64,000 nt of DNA. It comes from Desulfobulbaceae bacterium. GTDB taxonomy: Bacteria > Desulfobacterota > Desulfobulbia > Desulfobulbales > SURF-16. Under the pieces are notes generated by a model. It saw nothing but the letters and a program-made list of their open reading frames with translations, did no database searches and was not told where the DNA came from. This document shows, piece after piece, positions 43,165-54,312 of the stretch. Position 1 is the stretch's first letter. Every line of letters starts with the position of its first letter. The stretch spans positions 1-64,000 of the forward strand of contig JAGXFQ010000014.1 of assembly GCA_024637145.1 (NCBI GenBank), read 5' to 3'. The translations under genes and the position numbers were made by a program.

Positions 43165-46100
43165 TTCTTATCCTCTTCAATGGCGCCAAAGGCGGCAATT
43201 TGAGCAAAAATTTGATCCTGGGTAAAACCACCCATATCAATGGCAAAGGTGGGACAGCGTGAAGAACAGATACCACAACACTTACACGAGGCCGCAATGG
43301 TTTCGGCCTTTTTCTTCTTGTCCATCTTCACCATCTTGATGGCCTTAAAGGGACAAATGGCCTCACAGATCCCGCAGCCGATACATTTTTCCTTATCAAT
43401 GATGGAGACAATGGGGGCAACGGTTACAGAGCCTTTAGCCAGGGGGATGGCAGCCTTGCCGGCTGCGGCCTGGGCCTGGACAATGGTCTCCTCCAGGGGC
43501 TTAGGCGAATGGGCCAGACCACAGACATACACCCCATCCACGGAAAGCTCAACCGGCCGTAACTTCACATGGGCCTCAAGATAGAAGTCATCCGCGGTGA
43601 GGGGGGCCTTGAGCAGCTTGGAAAGCGCCTCAGTTCCTTCGGGAACGACACCCACACTGAGCACCACCATTTCAGGGTTCAGGGTAACCTTCTCCTGGAG
43701 GATGGGATCAAAGAAGGAAACCACCACGGATTTGCCCTCCTTATGCACCTTGGGCTTGTCAGCCACCTCATAGGGAATAAAGATGACCCCCTGCAGTCGG
43801 GCCTGCCGATAGGCATCTTCGGCATAGCCATAGGTCCGCATGTCGCGGTAGAGAACTATTACCTGAGATTTAGGATTTATCTCCTTGATTTTCAGAGCAT
43901 TTTTAACTGCCTGATTACAGCATACCTTGGAGCAATAGCCCAGATCGTCACCGCGGCTGCCGGCACATTGAATCATCACCACGGAATCAGGCGCACTCTT
44001 TGTGCCCTTGCCGGCCAGTTTGGCCTCAAGATCGAGCTGGGTGACAACCTTCTTGGCCTCGCCAAGCATGAAGTTCTTGGTGCGATGCTCCTTGCCGCCG
44101 GTGGCCAGGATAATGACACCATGATCAATGATCTTCTCACTATTCTTTTTGCCTGCTTTGGTGGCAAGGACAGAAGAGAAATTGCCGATAAAGCCGGAGG
44201 TGGTTGCCAGTTCCGTGTTGGTATGGAGGCTAATCCTCTTGTTTTTCTTGACCTGAGCGGTGAGATCCTGCAACAAGATGGCCGGATCATCACCCCAGAT
44301 GGTTGTCTTGATATGGGCGAGATTACCGCCCGGCTTGGCTTGACGCTCAATGAGATGACAGTCGAAACCCTGATTGGCAAGATTGAGCGCCGCAGTCATG
44401 CCGGCCACACCGGCACCGACGATCAGGGCCCCGGAGGTCACCGGCACGGTATATTCCGGCAGGGGGGTGATATGGCGGGCCTTGGCAACACCCATGCGGA
44501 CCAGATCCATGGACTTGGCCGTGGCCTCTTCCGGCTCCTGGGCATGCACCCAGGAGCAATGATCACGGATGTTAACCATCTCAAAAAGCGAACGGTTGAG
44601 ACCGGCATCCTTCAGGGTTTCCTGAAAGAGGGGTTCATGGGTCCGAGGGGAACAGGCGGACATAACCAGACGGTTAAGCTTATGCTCCTTGATCTTCTCC
44701 TTGATAACCTCCTGGGCATCCTGCGAACAGGCGTAGAGGGTCTCGCTGTAATAGGCGACATTCTCCATGGTGCCGGCATATTTGGCCACCTTCTCAACAT
44801 CAACAGTACTGCTGATATTAATACCGCAATGGCAGACAAAGACCCCGATGCGCACCTCATCCTCAGCCGTCACTTCCTGCTCTTGCGGATATTCCTTGGT
44901 GATGGTGGCGGCATTGCGCTGCTCCCTCATGAAGCCGGCCGCCAGACTGGCCGCGGCCGAGGACTGGGTGGCTGACTCAGGGATATCCTTGGGTCCCTGA
45001 AAGGCCCCGGCCACCAGCACCCCGGCCCGACTGGTCTGCAGGGGGGCAAAGGTCTCGGTCTGGGCAAAATCATATTTATTGAGCCCAAAACCGCCGATTT
45101 CAGCAAGAGTGCCGGCATCCTTGGGGGACTCCAGACCAACGGAGAGGACCACCATGTCAAAGGTCTCAAAACGGTGGGTGTTGTCCATGGTGGCATAGGT
45201 CAGTTTGAGATCCTTGCCCCAGGGCATGACATCAGCAACCTTGGCACGCACAAACTTGACACCATACTGTTCTTCGGCGCGGGTGCGGGCCTTGTCAAAA
45301 TCCTTACCCTGGGTCCGGATATCCATGTAAAAAATGGTGACATCGCACTCAGGATCATGCTCTTTGGCAACCATGGCCTCCTTGATGGCATACATACAGC
45401 ACACCGAGGAGCAATAGCCGTTGTCGCAACCCAGATCGCGAGAGCCCACACACTGGATAAAGGCCAGCCGCCGGGGATGGGAGTTGTCGCTGCAGGTCAC
45501 CTGCCCCTCAAAGGGGCCGGAAGCATTGGACATCCTCTCAAACTCCAGAGAAGTGACCACATCCGGATGCTTGCCATAGCCATATTGGGCCAGGGTATCC
45601 TCGGAGATTTTACCAAAGCCGGGCGACATGATCACCGCCCCGATGGCATACTCCTTCTCCACTGCCTTCTGACTGAAATCAATGGCCTTGGACTGGCAGA
45701 CCGGTACACAGATCTGGCAGGTCTCATGCTGGAGATAGAGGCAGGCACTGGGATCAATATAATAGGTGGCAGGCACTGCCTGGGGATAGTCAATATGGAT
45801 GGGCCGGGTTATGGACAATCCTTCATTGTACTCATCGGTCAAATGCCGGGGGCAATATTGGGTACAGAGCCCACAGGCCGTACATTTATCCGCATCAATA
45901 TAGCGGGGACGCAGATGTACTTTCGCTTTGAAATTCCCGGGTTCCCCCTCAAGAGAGAGAAGATCCGCGTTACTGACTATTTCGATATTTGGAGACCGAC
46001 CGGCCTCTACCAGCTTAGGCGCCAGGATTCAAAGCGAACAATCATTGGTCGGAAATGTTTTATCGAGCTGGGCCATGGCACCGCCCACAGCCGGTCCCTT

Positions 46101-46217
46101 TTCCACCAAATAGACGTAATATCCAAGTTCGGTGAGATCAAGGGCAGCCTGCACCCCGGCGATACCACCGCCGACGACCATCACTGAACCAGATCCTTTA
46201 CCTTTTGCTTGTCCCAT
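43161..46217 (-). CDS. hdrA: Tandem HdrA-like flavoprotein, selenoprotein
   Basis: A 1018-residue HdrA with two flavin modules in one chain. The first ([15 protein letters not shown] at about 14-28) contains UGA at codon 63 (46029-46031) in TNDCSL[13 protein letters not shown], the usual Cys site of HdrA, with a [4Fe-4S] set at about 112-122 ([11 protein letters not shown]). The second flavin module starts [16 protein letters not shown] near 570. The C-terminus has [11 protein letters not shown] and [11 protein letters not shown]. HdrA carries the bifurcating FAD of Hdr complexes. HdrB and HdrC are absent here. GGAG is six bases before the ATG at 46217. MvhD follows by overlap, and a Sec-containing FDH precedes. 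Confidence 0.93.
46003..46020 (-). promoter_or_regulatory. Possible SECIS hairpin of hdrA
   Basis: GCCT / AGGC enclosing AAGCTGGTAG lies eight bases after the in-frame UGA. The stem is short, but the loop has the expected G residues. Weaker than the hairpins of fdhA and mvhD. Confidence 0.45.
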
Positions 46218-46385
46218 AATTGACTCCGTATAACAGATATAAAGAATGGCAAGAAGCTCCGCGGGGATAAAGAATACCCCTACCTCTTGCGGCCCTGCCA
46301 CTCCCCTGTTTTCTTAATCCTATTAATTTTTATTCTGGATATTCTTCTCTATTTCTTTCACTGCTCAACGTCTCTTTTTTCTTCA

Positions 46386-49300
46386 TCACTGCGGCAATTC
46401 AGGTCCCAACACCTCTACCTTAATAGCGCAGAGCTTATATTCCGGGCTTCTGGAAAGGCGATCCAGGGCATCCAGGGTCAGGAAGTTCACTAAGGCCTCT
46501 GTATGATTATAGGTGGTGAAGATGGTTCCCTTCTGGGAACGATCCGTAATGGTGGCCCGCATCTGCACGGAACCGCGACGGGAGGTCATCCGCACCCAGT
46601 CGCCCTCAGTGATGCGATAATGGGCCGCATCAACGGGATTGACCTCAGCCAGGGCTTCCGGGCTGATGACGTCAATTTCAGGGGTCTTGCCGGTCATGCT
46701 GCTGAAGTTATACCGGGCAAGATCGCGACCCGTGGTAAACTTCAGCGGATACTCTGCATCGGGCAGTTCCACCGGCGGGATGTACTCCTCCGGGATGAAG
46801 AGACCCTTGCCGCGGGTAAAGGTCTCGGTATGGAGAACCGCGGTGCCGGGATGATCCACCGTGGGCACCGGCCATTGCAGGCCAACCTCTTCCAGGCGCT
46901 CATAGGTGATGCCCTTATACTGGGGAAGAAGCTGGCGAATCTCCTCAAAGACATCTTCAGCAGAGGAGTACGACATCTCATAGCCCATCTTGTGGGAGAG
47001 TTCCGTGATGATCTGCCAGTCAGGTTTGGCCTCACCAGGGGGATTAACGGCCTTACGCACCCTCTGCACCCGGCGTTCCGTGCTGGCAAAAGTGCCGTCT
47101 TTTTCGGCAAAACAGGCGCCCGGCAGAACCACATCAGCCGCCTTGGCCGTCTCGGTAAGGAAAAGATCCTGGACCACCAGGAAATCAAGCTTCTCCAGGG
47201 CCGACTGGACGTGGGCGATATTGGGATCGGCCACAGCCGGATCTTCGCCAAAGATATAGAGGGCACGGATGTCCCCCGTGGAGATATTATCCCACACCTC
47301 AGTGGCCGGTTTACCGGGTCGCCTGGGCACCTTTATCTTCCAGAGCTTTTCGAACTTGTCCAACATCTCTTCATTATCAAGACTGCCGTAGCCCGGCAGG
47401 GTATTAAAGAGGGCGCCCATATCACAGGCGCCCTGAACATTATTCTGGCCGCGCAGGGGATTACAGCCCCCCCCTTCGACACCCACCTTGCCGCAGAGCA
47501 TGGCCAGATTGGCGATACTCTTCACCCGGTCCGTACCGGTTACATAATGGGTAATGCCCATGCCGTGGAAGATGGCGTGACGGCCCTCGGCGGCATAGAG
47601 GCGGGCAACCGCATAGAGCTGCTCTTCCGCAATACCTGTTATGGCAGAGACATGGGCCGGAGTGTATTTTTCCACCAATCTTTGCAGTTCGTCAAAATCC
47701 TCGGTGCGTTCAGCAACGAACCTTTTGTCCCACAGCTCCTCTGCCACAATAATATGCATCAGGCCGTTGAGGAAGGCCACATCCGTCCCGGGCTGGATGC
47801 TGAGCCAATGATCAGCGCGATCCGCCAGACGAGTCCGGCGGGGATCAATGACAATCAGTTTGGCGCCGCGATCCACGGCCTGGTGAATACGCAGGCCAAT
47901 GGTGGGATGGCTGGTATCCGGATTGGAGCCGATCATGAAAAAGAGATCCGTCTTTGTGGTGTCGGCAATGGAGTTGGTCATGGCGCCGCTGCCAAAGGTG
48001 AGGGCCAAACTGGCCACCGTGGGAGCGTGTCAGAGTCGGGCACAGTGATCGATATTATTGGTACCGATGGCTGTGCGCATAAATTTCTGCATCAGATAAT
48101 TATCTTCGTTGGTGGCCCGGGCGCAGCTGAAACCGGCAATGGCATCAGGACCGTACATGGACTTGATATCGAAGAAATTCTTGGCAATGACATTATAGGC
48201 GTCATCCCAGGTGGTCTCAACCAGCTGACCATGCCGTCGGACCAGGGGCCTGGTGAGACGTTCTTTAGATTGGACAAAATCATGGGCAAAGCGGCCCTTG
48301 ACACAGAGGGCGCCATAATTGGGCGCCAGATCAGGATCGGAAGAGACCTCCATCAGGGTATCGCCCTTGACCTTCAAGATGAGCTGGCAGCCGGCCCCGC
48401 AATAAGGACAGGTGGTCCGCACCTCTTTCATCTTTTCATAGTTGAGGGGAACTATGGATCTTTTCTTGTTGAGGGAGCCTGTGGCGCAGTTATCAACGCA
48501 ATTACCGCAATGAACACACTTGTCGTTGAAGGAGAGCTTGATGCGGGCGGGCATGCCGTTATCATCAAAACCGTCATGACTCAAGTCAAGGGCGTCATAG
48601 GCACAGCTGTTGACGCAGCGCCGGCAATAGACACATTTGTTAAGATCAACCGTGATGACCGGATGCTCCTCATTCTTGGCATAGAGGGGCTTGGTGCCCA
48701 TGCCGCTCTTGTTGATATTGACGTTATAGTCAATATCAAGCTTTTTCAGATCGCAGCGGTCAAAGGCGGTACAGCCACAGGAGAGACAACGGTCCGCCTC
48801 ATTTTTCGCCATCTCTTCAGAAAACCCGAGCTTGACTTCACTGAAATCCTGAATGGAGGTCTCCGGCGGCCTGGTGGGCATCTTCTCGCGGAGCTTAATG
48901 GCCACACCATCGAAGTTGGCCATGGCCACCTGGTCAAAGGATTTGCCGCGGCTGAAGTTAAAGCGGCTATCTGCCTCTTCCTTTTCTTCGCCGGTGATGA
49001 AGGCGTGGATATTACTGGCGGCCTTCCGGGCCGAGACTACGGTCTGAATCACGGTGCGCGGTCCGGACACACAATCCCCAGCCGCAAATACACCCGGGAG
49101 CGAGGTCAGGGAATCACGCGGCGAGGCCTGGATGGTATTTTTGCCTGAAATGAGCAATTGGCTTTCCAGCACCCCATCTCCAAAGGAGCCCTCACAGGCC
49201 ATCTGCCCCAGGGAAGAAACAACGGTATCAACCACCAGGGAGTTATTGGAGTTGGGAGCAGCCTCCGGATGCCTGACCCCTTTGGCATCGGGTTCGCCAA

Positions 49301-50510
49301 GGCGCATCCGCACCAGTTCAAGCTTCATGCGGCCGGCTTGATCAACAACCTGAACCGGGGCGGCCATGAGCAGGAATTGAACCCCTTCCCCCTTAGCCTG
49401 CCTGATAACGCGCTGGTTGGCCGGCATTTCATCCTGGGCCCGGTGAAAAATTACGGTGACCTGCTCTACGCCCTGGCGCAGCAGGGTCCGCGCACACTCC
49501 ATGGCAATATTATTACCGCCGATAACAGCAGCAGTTTTGCCATAATTCGCTTTCCTGCCCATGGCCACTGACTTAAGAAACTCCGCAGCGCGGTGCACCT
49601 TGGGCAGCTGGCAGCCAGGAACGTCAAGACGAACATCCACCCCGGCGCCTGTGGCGATAAAAGTGGCTTCATAGCCTTGATCCGCCAGATCCAGGAGCGT
49701 GAAATCTTCACCCCACTTCTGGTTGAGGCGAACGGAGATTCCCATTTTCATGATCATGTTCGTCTCATAATCAAGGACCTTGCGGGGAATCTTATACTCG
49801 GGAATCCCGTAACGGAGCATACCGCCCAGCTTCGGATTGGCCTCAAAGACCGTGACATCATGTCCTTTCCGGGCCAGAAAATAAGCCGCCGTCAGACCGG
49901 CCGGCCCCCCCCCGATAACAGCGACCCGCTTACCGGTGAGCTTTGCCCTGGGAATGTGCAGGTCAATATTATTGGTCATGCACCAGTCGGCCACGAAACG
50001 CTTGAGATGGTTGATGGAAACGGGCTCATCAACCAAGAGGCGGCGGCACCTGGTCTCACAAAAACGGGGACACACCCTGCCCACGGAAAAGGGGAAGGGG
50101 TTGCGATCCATGACCAACCGCAGGGCCTCTTCATATTCACCCTTTGCCACATGGGCGATATAGCCCTGGACATTAAGTTGACCAGGACAGGTGAGGTTAC
50201 AGGGGGCCTTGCAGTCACCGAAATGGCTGGCCGAGACCGCAGCCAGCCGCTCTTGACGATGCCTGGTCAGTTCCTTTGACTCCGTGCTGATCTTCATGCC
50301 GTCCTGGGCAACAGTGGCACAGGAGCGGACAAAGGCTGCTGAACCTTCTATCTCCACAACACAGAGCTGACAGGGAATATCACCATGTTTGCCCTTAACA
50401 TGACAAAGAGTGGGGATATGTATCCCGGCGCGCTGCGCTATGGCCAGGATAGTCAGGCCTTGTTCAGCAATGATTTCAGAGCCGTCTATCTCTAAGGTAA
50501 TGGTCGACAT
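46386..50510 (-). CDS. fdhA: GltD-formate dehydrogenase fusion, selenoprotein
   Basis: A 1374-residue protein read through UGA at codon 827 (48030-48032) in DHCARL-Sec-HAPTVAS, the catalytic Sec motif of molybdopterin formate dehydrogenases. Modules in order: [2Fe-2S] ferredoxin (C36, C47, C50, C64); GltD-like Cys-rich and FAD/NAD(P) flavoprotein part (about 90-510, GGGPAG near 200, second VIGGNNIAMECA near 330); two [4Fe-4S] sites (C626-C636, C665-C675); then FdhA with CPYCGAGC. The GltD-like part would allow NAD(P) coupling. Eleven bases after the UGA a SECIS-like hairpin occurs. Formate oxidation or CO2 reduction would feed FTHFS. No ribosome binding site is evident at the ATG. Confidence 0.94.
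47997..48018 (-). promoter_or_regulatory. SECIS hairpin of fdhA
   Basis: GGTGGCCAGTTTGGCCCTCACC begins exactly eleven bases after the UGA, the spacing found in Escherichia coli fdhF. GGTG/CACC and GGCCA/TGGCC pair around an apical GTT. Confidence 0.8.
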
Positions 50511-50636
50511 ATTTTTTTTTACAATCAGAATTCAGGATGCAGAAATCAGAATTCACAAACAGGAATGAAAAAGAGAGCAAGATGGCTTGTCATCATTCGT
50601 ATTTCTGAATTCTTCCTTCTTCAACTTTAGGAGACC

Positions 50637-51992
50637 TTAGGCAGCCGGTTTCCATTCCTTGAGGAAAGCGGGGAGATGACCGGCCTCGCGGGGACCAATG
50701 GTAATAGTCCAGCCTGGCAGTTCTTCTTCCAGTTCCCCCTTCATGGAGGCAAGATAACCCGGGATGATCAATTCCCGATGCTTAACTTTATCCTCAATGC
50801 CCGCCTTTTTCATGAATTGGGCAATGTGATCCGCGCCAAATTTTCCGGCAGCCCAGGCCGTCAGAACGGAGAGACCTTCCGTGTCTTTAATCAGCAACCA
50901 GGAAGGGACATTGGCGCCCTCGATTTCACCGGAGACAATAAAATAGGTGAGAGAGAAGTTGCAGGTGATCAGCACCGGGGAGTTCTCATCAGGACCGTTG
51001 ATATTATAGAGATCTTCCTGAACCACCATGGGACGCTGGGGATCGGTAAAGATATTAAGCTGCTCAAGGAGAAGGGGGAAAAGGATATCGCCCTGCAGAT
51101 CAGAAAGAACAATAATACCCGCATATTTGGCCATAACCACAGAGGCGATCATGGCCTCCATCATCAGATCATCGGTCATCTCACAGGCAAAGGTGATGGT
51201 GGGAAAACCCAGAGGCTTATACTTGCTGGTAATGGCAGCCCGGCGGGCCACGACATTCTCTTCAAAGGCGGCACGCAGGGTACGGGCCCCGGTATCAAGG
51301 ATCAGCTCCTTCAGGCCGGCAGCCAGGGCCTTTTCAGAGACCTCAATAAGGTTATCCATATTGCTGCCCTTGCAGCCCAAGGGATACCCGCTCTCTTTGG
51401 CAAGGGCGGCCATGTCGTCGACATTTGCGTCAGTAGCCCCAAACAGCAGGGGGTTACGGTCGCCGCAGAGCTTGGCGGCAGCAGCCATATTAGCGGCATC
51501 TTCACTCATCAAAATGATATTGGCATCAGGGGCCCCGTCCAGGACCTTCTGGACCAGGGCGGTGAACGTACCCTGATCACCAGCACTATCCTTGATGGCA
51601 ATGAGATCCGCCTTCATCAGCACGCCGACCCGCTCATAACGGAGGGTCTTAAAGCGCTCTATCCGTCCTTCAACATCAGCCTCAGCCATATCGGTGCTGA
51701 CCAAAACAGCAATGCCGGTGGGGTTCTCAAAACGCTTTTCATGGCGATAAAGACAGGTCTCGCCCCCGGTTTTAAAGGCAGTGTCGCCGCTGCCGATCTT
51801 CACGACCCGGATAGGAGGAGCAGAGGCCTCGCCAATGGTGGCCTTTGTTTCGTCGCTGACATAAGGACATTCGCCGATCTCTATCTGACCGCCGGCAACC
51901 TTCATGGCAAAGGCCAGACAGGTGGGAATTCCACACTCGCCACAATTCTTCTTGGGGAGCATTTTGAGGATCTGGATACCAGTTAAAGCCAT
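50637..51992 (-). CDS. acsC: Corrinoid iron-sulfur protein large subunit (AcsC/CdhE)
   Basis: A 451-residue subunit of the corrinoid protein that carries the methyl group to acetyl-CoA synthase. The N-terminal [4Fe-4S] motif CGECGIPTCLAFAMKVAGG matches the family. A TIM-barrel follows, then a C-terminal corrin-binding Rossmann-like part. It partners with the AcsD domain of the fused gene two genes upstream. The ATG at 51992 has GAGGG nearby. It lies 69 bp after acsB, and 126 bp precede fdhA. Confidence 0.95.
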   Translation of the reverse strand: MALTGIQILKMLPKKNCGECGIPTCLAFAMKVAGGQIEIGECPYVSDETKATIGEASAPPIRVVKIGSGDTAFKTGGETCLYRHEKRFENPTGIAVLVSTDMAEADVEGRIERFKTLRYERVGVLMKADLIAIKDSAGDQGTFTALVQKVLDGAPDANIILMSEDAANMAAAAKLCGDRNPLLFGATDANVDDMAALAKESGYPLGCKGSNMDNLIEVSEKALAAGLKELILDTGARTLRAAFEENVVARRAAITSKYKPLGFPTITFACEMTDDLMMEAMIASVVMAKYAGIIVLSDLQGDILFPLLLEQLNIFTDPQRPMVVQEDLYNINGPDENSPVLITCNFSLTYFIVSGEIEGANVPSWLLIKDTEGLSVLTAWAAGKFGADHIAQFMKKAGIEDKVKHRELIIPGYLASMKGELEEELPGWTITIGPREAGHLPAFLKEWKPAA

Positions 51993-52060
51993 TTTCTAGC
52001 CCTCTCTCTTATTTATATATGCATTCAAATTAATCATTTTATGATGGAAATGGTGGTGGG

Positions 52061-54268
52061 CTATACAGCAAACTCCATTTCCAGGGCTGGATGCCCTTTT
52101 TCCTTCAGGAAGGCGAGAATCTCCTCTTCAGTGGTCCCCTGCTCTTCGGTGGCAATCATATCGTACAGTTCCGGCATGCCGATCTCTTCACAGCGCATCT
52201 TCAGTTTTTCCGAGATCTCATCCTTGAGAATTTTTGGCAGCCAGACCACCCGCTTCAGGCCACCTTCGGCCATAAACAGCTTGCGGCTGGTCATATAATG
52301 CTTGGAAACACCCATGAAACCAGGGGTCTGGGCGCCGCCACCCGCCATACCGGCCAGGGAGGTGAACTTCATACCCGTGGGGGTCATCCCCATATAATCA
52401 CGGTTAACCACCATAATGCCGTTACATTGGGGCAGCATGGCGGCAATGGCCTCAAAACAACCACAGGCAGTCATGGGGTTGTTCATCAGGGAATAACAGC
52501 TGACCTCGGGTACGGCGCCCCGGGAGGCTTGATTGACGAATTGGTTAATGCCCTCGAAATCACCGAGTTCCGCATCAAGACATTCCCCTTTTTCAATGGG
52601 CTGATTAGGTCCGGTGGGGTTGATCTGGAAAGAGGCCTTGCCGTCGAGCCAGTTATAGGCACCACACATCCCGACCCGCTCCGGGGTAATCACACAGACA
52701 TGGGAGGGGGCAAAGGATTGGCAGAGGGTACAGGAATAGAAGATCTCTTCGCTTTCATCGGTCATGTTGCCAAGGCGCAGATCACGCTCAGCATAGGTCA
52801 CCTTGGCCAAGGCCAGGACCTCTTCCACGGTTTCCTGAACAGTGGAGATCTTGACCTGCACCTTGTCGAGGATCGCCCCGAAATCCTGGTGAAGCTTACC
52901 ATGAAGAACTTTACCCAAGTGCTTGAAAGAGAAACCTTTTTCAACAGCGCCGTGGCCAATTCTGACCCACATCATGTCACGCTGGCCAATATGCATGATA
53001 CCCTGGATATAGTTCATCAGGTGGTGAAACTGACGCTCCAGAATGGGCTCGAAATCAGACTGCATCTCGCGGCCTGCCACCTCCACCAGGATACTGATGG
53101 GCAGGTTCTGTCCCTGCTTGATATCACAGATATCAAGACCTTCCAGGGTGACCAGGCCGTCTTCAACCTCATCCATTTCCTTGGAGATAAGAACCTCGAC
53201 GCCGGTGGTCCGACCACCGCCGCATTCCATGTAGAGGTCATCCTTACGGATACGCTCACCCTCAAAGGCAGGGCCAAAGGACATGGGGATATCGATCTTG
53301 GTGATATTTACCTTGAGGCCGCGTACTTCAATGGCCTTCTGGACAATTTCCTCATGGGGGACATTGGCGACCACATGCTCATAGGTGCAGATACCGGTGG
53401 GCAGCACCTCAGGAATATCATAATCGGAGATGGTGGGGAAACCCCAGTTAATGGCCCCGGCGGCATTGGCATACCACTCGTCGGAGACCTCGCCAAAGGC
53501 CATGACAAAAGCAAAGGTCCGGTCCTTGTTATAGATCAGGTTGCCGGTATAATCGCCGGGCTTGATGCCGCCGAAGGCCATGGCCACCCGGCAGGCAAAA
53601 CCGATGGAGAAGACCACTGAGGTATAATTGTCCGCAAAAGGGACCAGCCGGGTATTCCAGCCGACCTGCACACCGTTATCCACCAGCTGCTGCGACATGC
53701 TCTTGCCGTTTGTGCTATGGTCATGCATGAAGATATAAAGATTTTTCTCCTGCAGCTCCAGGGCGATCCTGGAGGCCATCTCTTTATCATCAGGGGCCCC
53801 GACAATGGCGGCAAAACCAGGTGCGGAACCATCAACAAACTCCACCCCCCGTTTACGGAAGATGACGTCATCAGCCGCACCCAGCCACAGATTGGTATCG
53901 GTGGGAATCTCGGTCTTGGTATAAAAATCGGGAGTCTCTATATAGCGGATGGCCTCAAACATCTCCTCGGCAAAATAGGTTGCCATGCCGGCATCAAGGG
54001 CCGGCGCAAGATAAGGAAGCCAGGTGTGCTCAGTAACCAGATCGGGCAGAAGCGAGCGACATTCCTGAAAGATATCCTTCATGTCGCCGATCTTTTCCAC
54101 CTTGGCACCAAGCATGGAATAGATGATGGGCAGAAAATAGGCGGTGTTAGGGAAGCTGACGGCCTGGTCTGCACCAAACTTCTTCAGGGCCTCTTCATAT
54201 TTTTCCTCAGCCATATCCACGATGTTATGGGCGCCGCGGATAGCTGCAGAACAGATAATTTTAGACAT
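52061..54268 (-). CDS. acsB: Acetyl-CoA synthase catalytic subunit (AcsB/CdhC)
   Basis: A 735-residue enzyme joining CO, methyl and CoA at a Ni-Ni-[4Fe-4S] A-cluster. The cluster ligands lie in CTLCQSFAPSHVC, then GMCGAYNW and the nickel motif ACGCFEA. The long N-terminal region places it with the bacterial AcsB rather than the shorter archaeal CdhC. It would receive CO from CooS encoded upstream. GAGGAA precedes the ATG. It is directly followed by acsC and preceded by the metF-acsD fusion. Confidence 0.96.
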   Translation of the reverse strand: MSKIICSAAIRGAHNIVDMAEEKYEEALKKFGADQAVSFPNTAYFLPIIYSMLGAKVEKIGDMKDIFQECRSLLPDLVTEHTWLPYLAPALDAGMATYFAEEMFEAIRYIETPDFYTKTEIPTDTNLWLGAADDVIFRKRGVEFVDGSAPGFAAIVGAPDDKEMASRIALELQEKNLYIFMHDHSTNGKSMSQQLVDNGVQVGWNTRLVPFADNYTSVVFSIGFACRVAMAFGGIKPGDYTGNLIYNKDRTFAFVMAFGEVSDEWYANAAGAINWGFPTISDYDIPEVLPTGICTYEHVVANVPHEEIVQKAIEVRGLKVNITKIDIPMSFGPAFEGERIRKDDLYMECGGGRTTGVEVLISKEMDEVEDGLVTLEGLDICDIKQGQNLPISILVEVAGREMQSDFEPILERQFHHLMNYIQGIMHIGQRDMMWVRIGHGAVEKGFSFKHLGKVLHGKLHQDFGAILDKVQVKISTVQETVEEVLALAKVTYAERDLRLGNMTDESEEIFYSCTLCQSFAPSHVCVITPERVGMCGAYNWLDGKASFQINPTGPNQPIEKGECLDAELGDFEGINQFVNQASRGAVPEVSCYSLMNNPMTACGCFEAIAAMLPQCNGIMVVNRDYMGMTPTGMKFTSLAGMAGGGAQTPGFMGVSKHYMTSRKLFMAEGGLKRVVWLPKILKDEISEKLKMRCEEIGMPELYDMIATEEQGTTEEEILAFLKEKGHPALEMEFAV

Positions 54269-54312
54269 TGATTAGTTCCTCTACTGAAGATCGAATAAAA
54301 ACCTTGTGTTCC

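Noticed and set aside
43569-44975. A 468-codon plus-strand frame antisense to hdrA, and a similar 630-codon frame at 60785-62677 antisense to the PilB-like gene
   Set aside because: Both mirror strong conserved genes on the other strand and lack any recognisable protein family.
46503-49148. An 881-codon plus-strand open frame antisense to fdhA
   Set aside because: It is a shadow of the fdhA reading frame caused by codon bias. It has no domain, no ribosome binding site and low-complexity His/Gly-rich sequence.
46386-50510. fdhA, hdrA and mvhD as frameshifted or truncated pseudogenes
   Set aside because: Each break is a single in-frame UGA exactly at a known Sec/Cys position with intact coding downstream, and hairpins follow. 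Selenocysteine explains all three.
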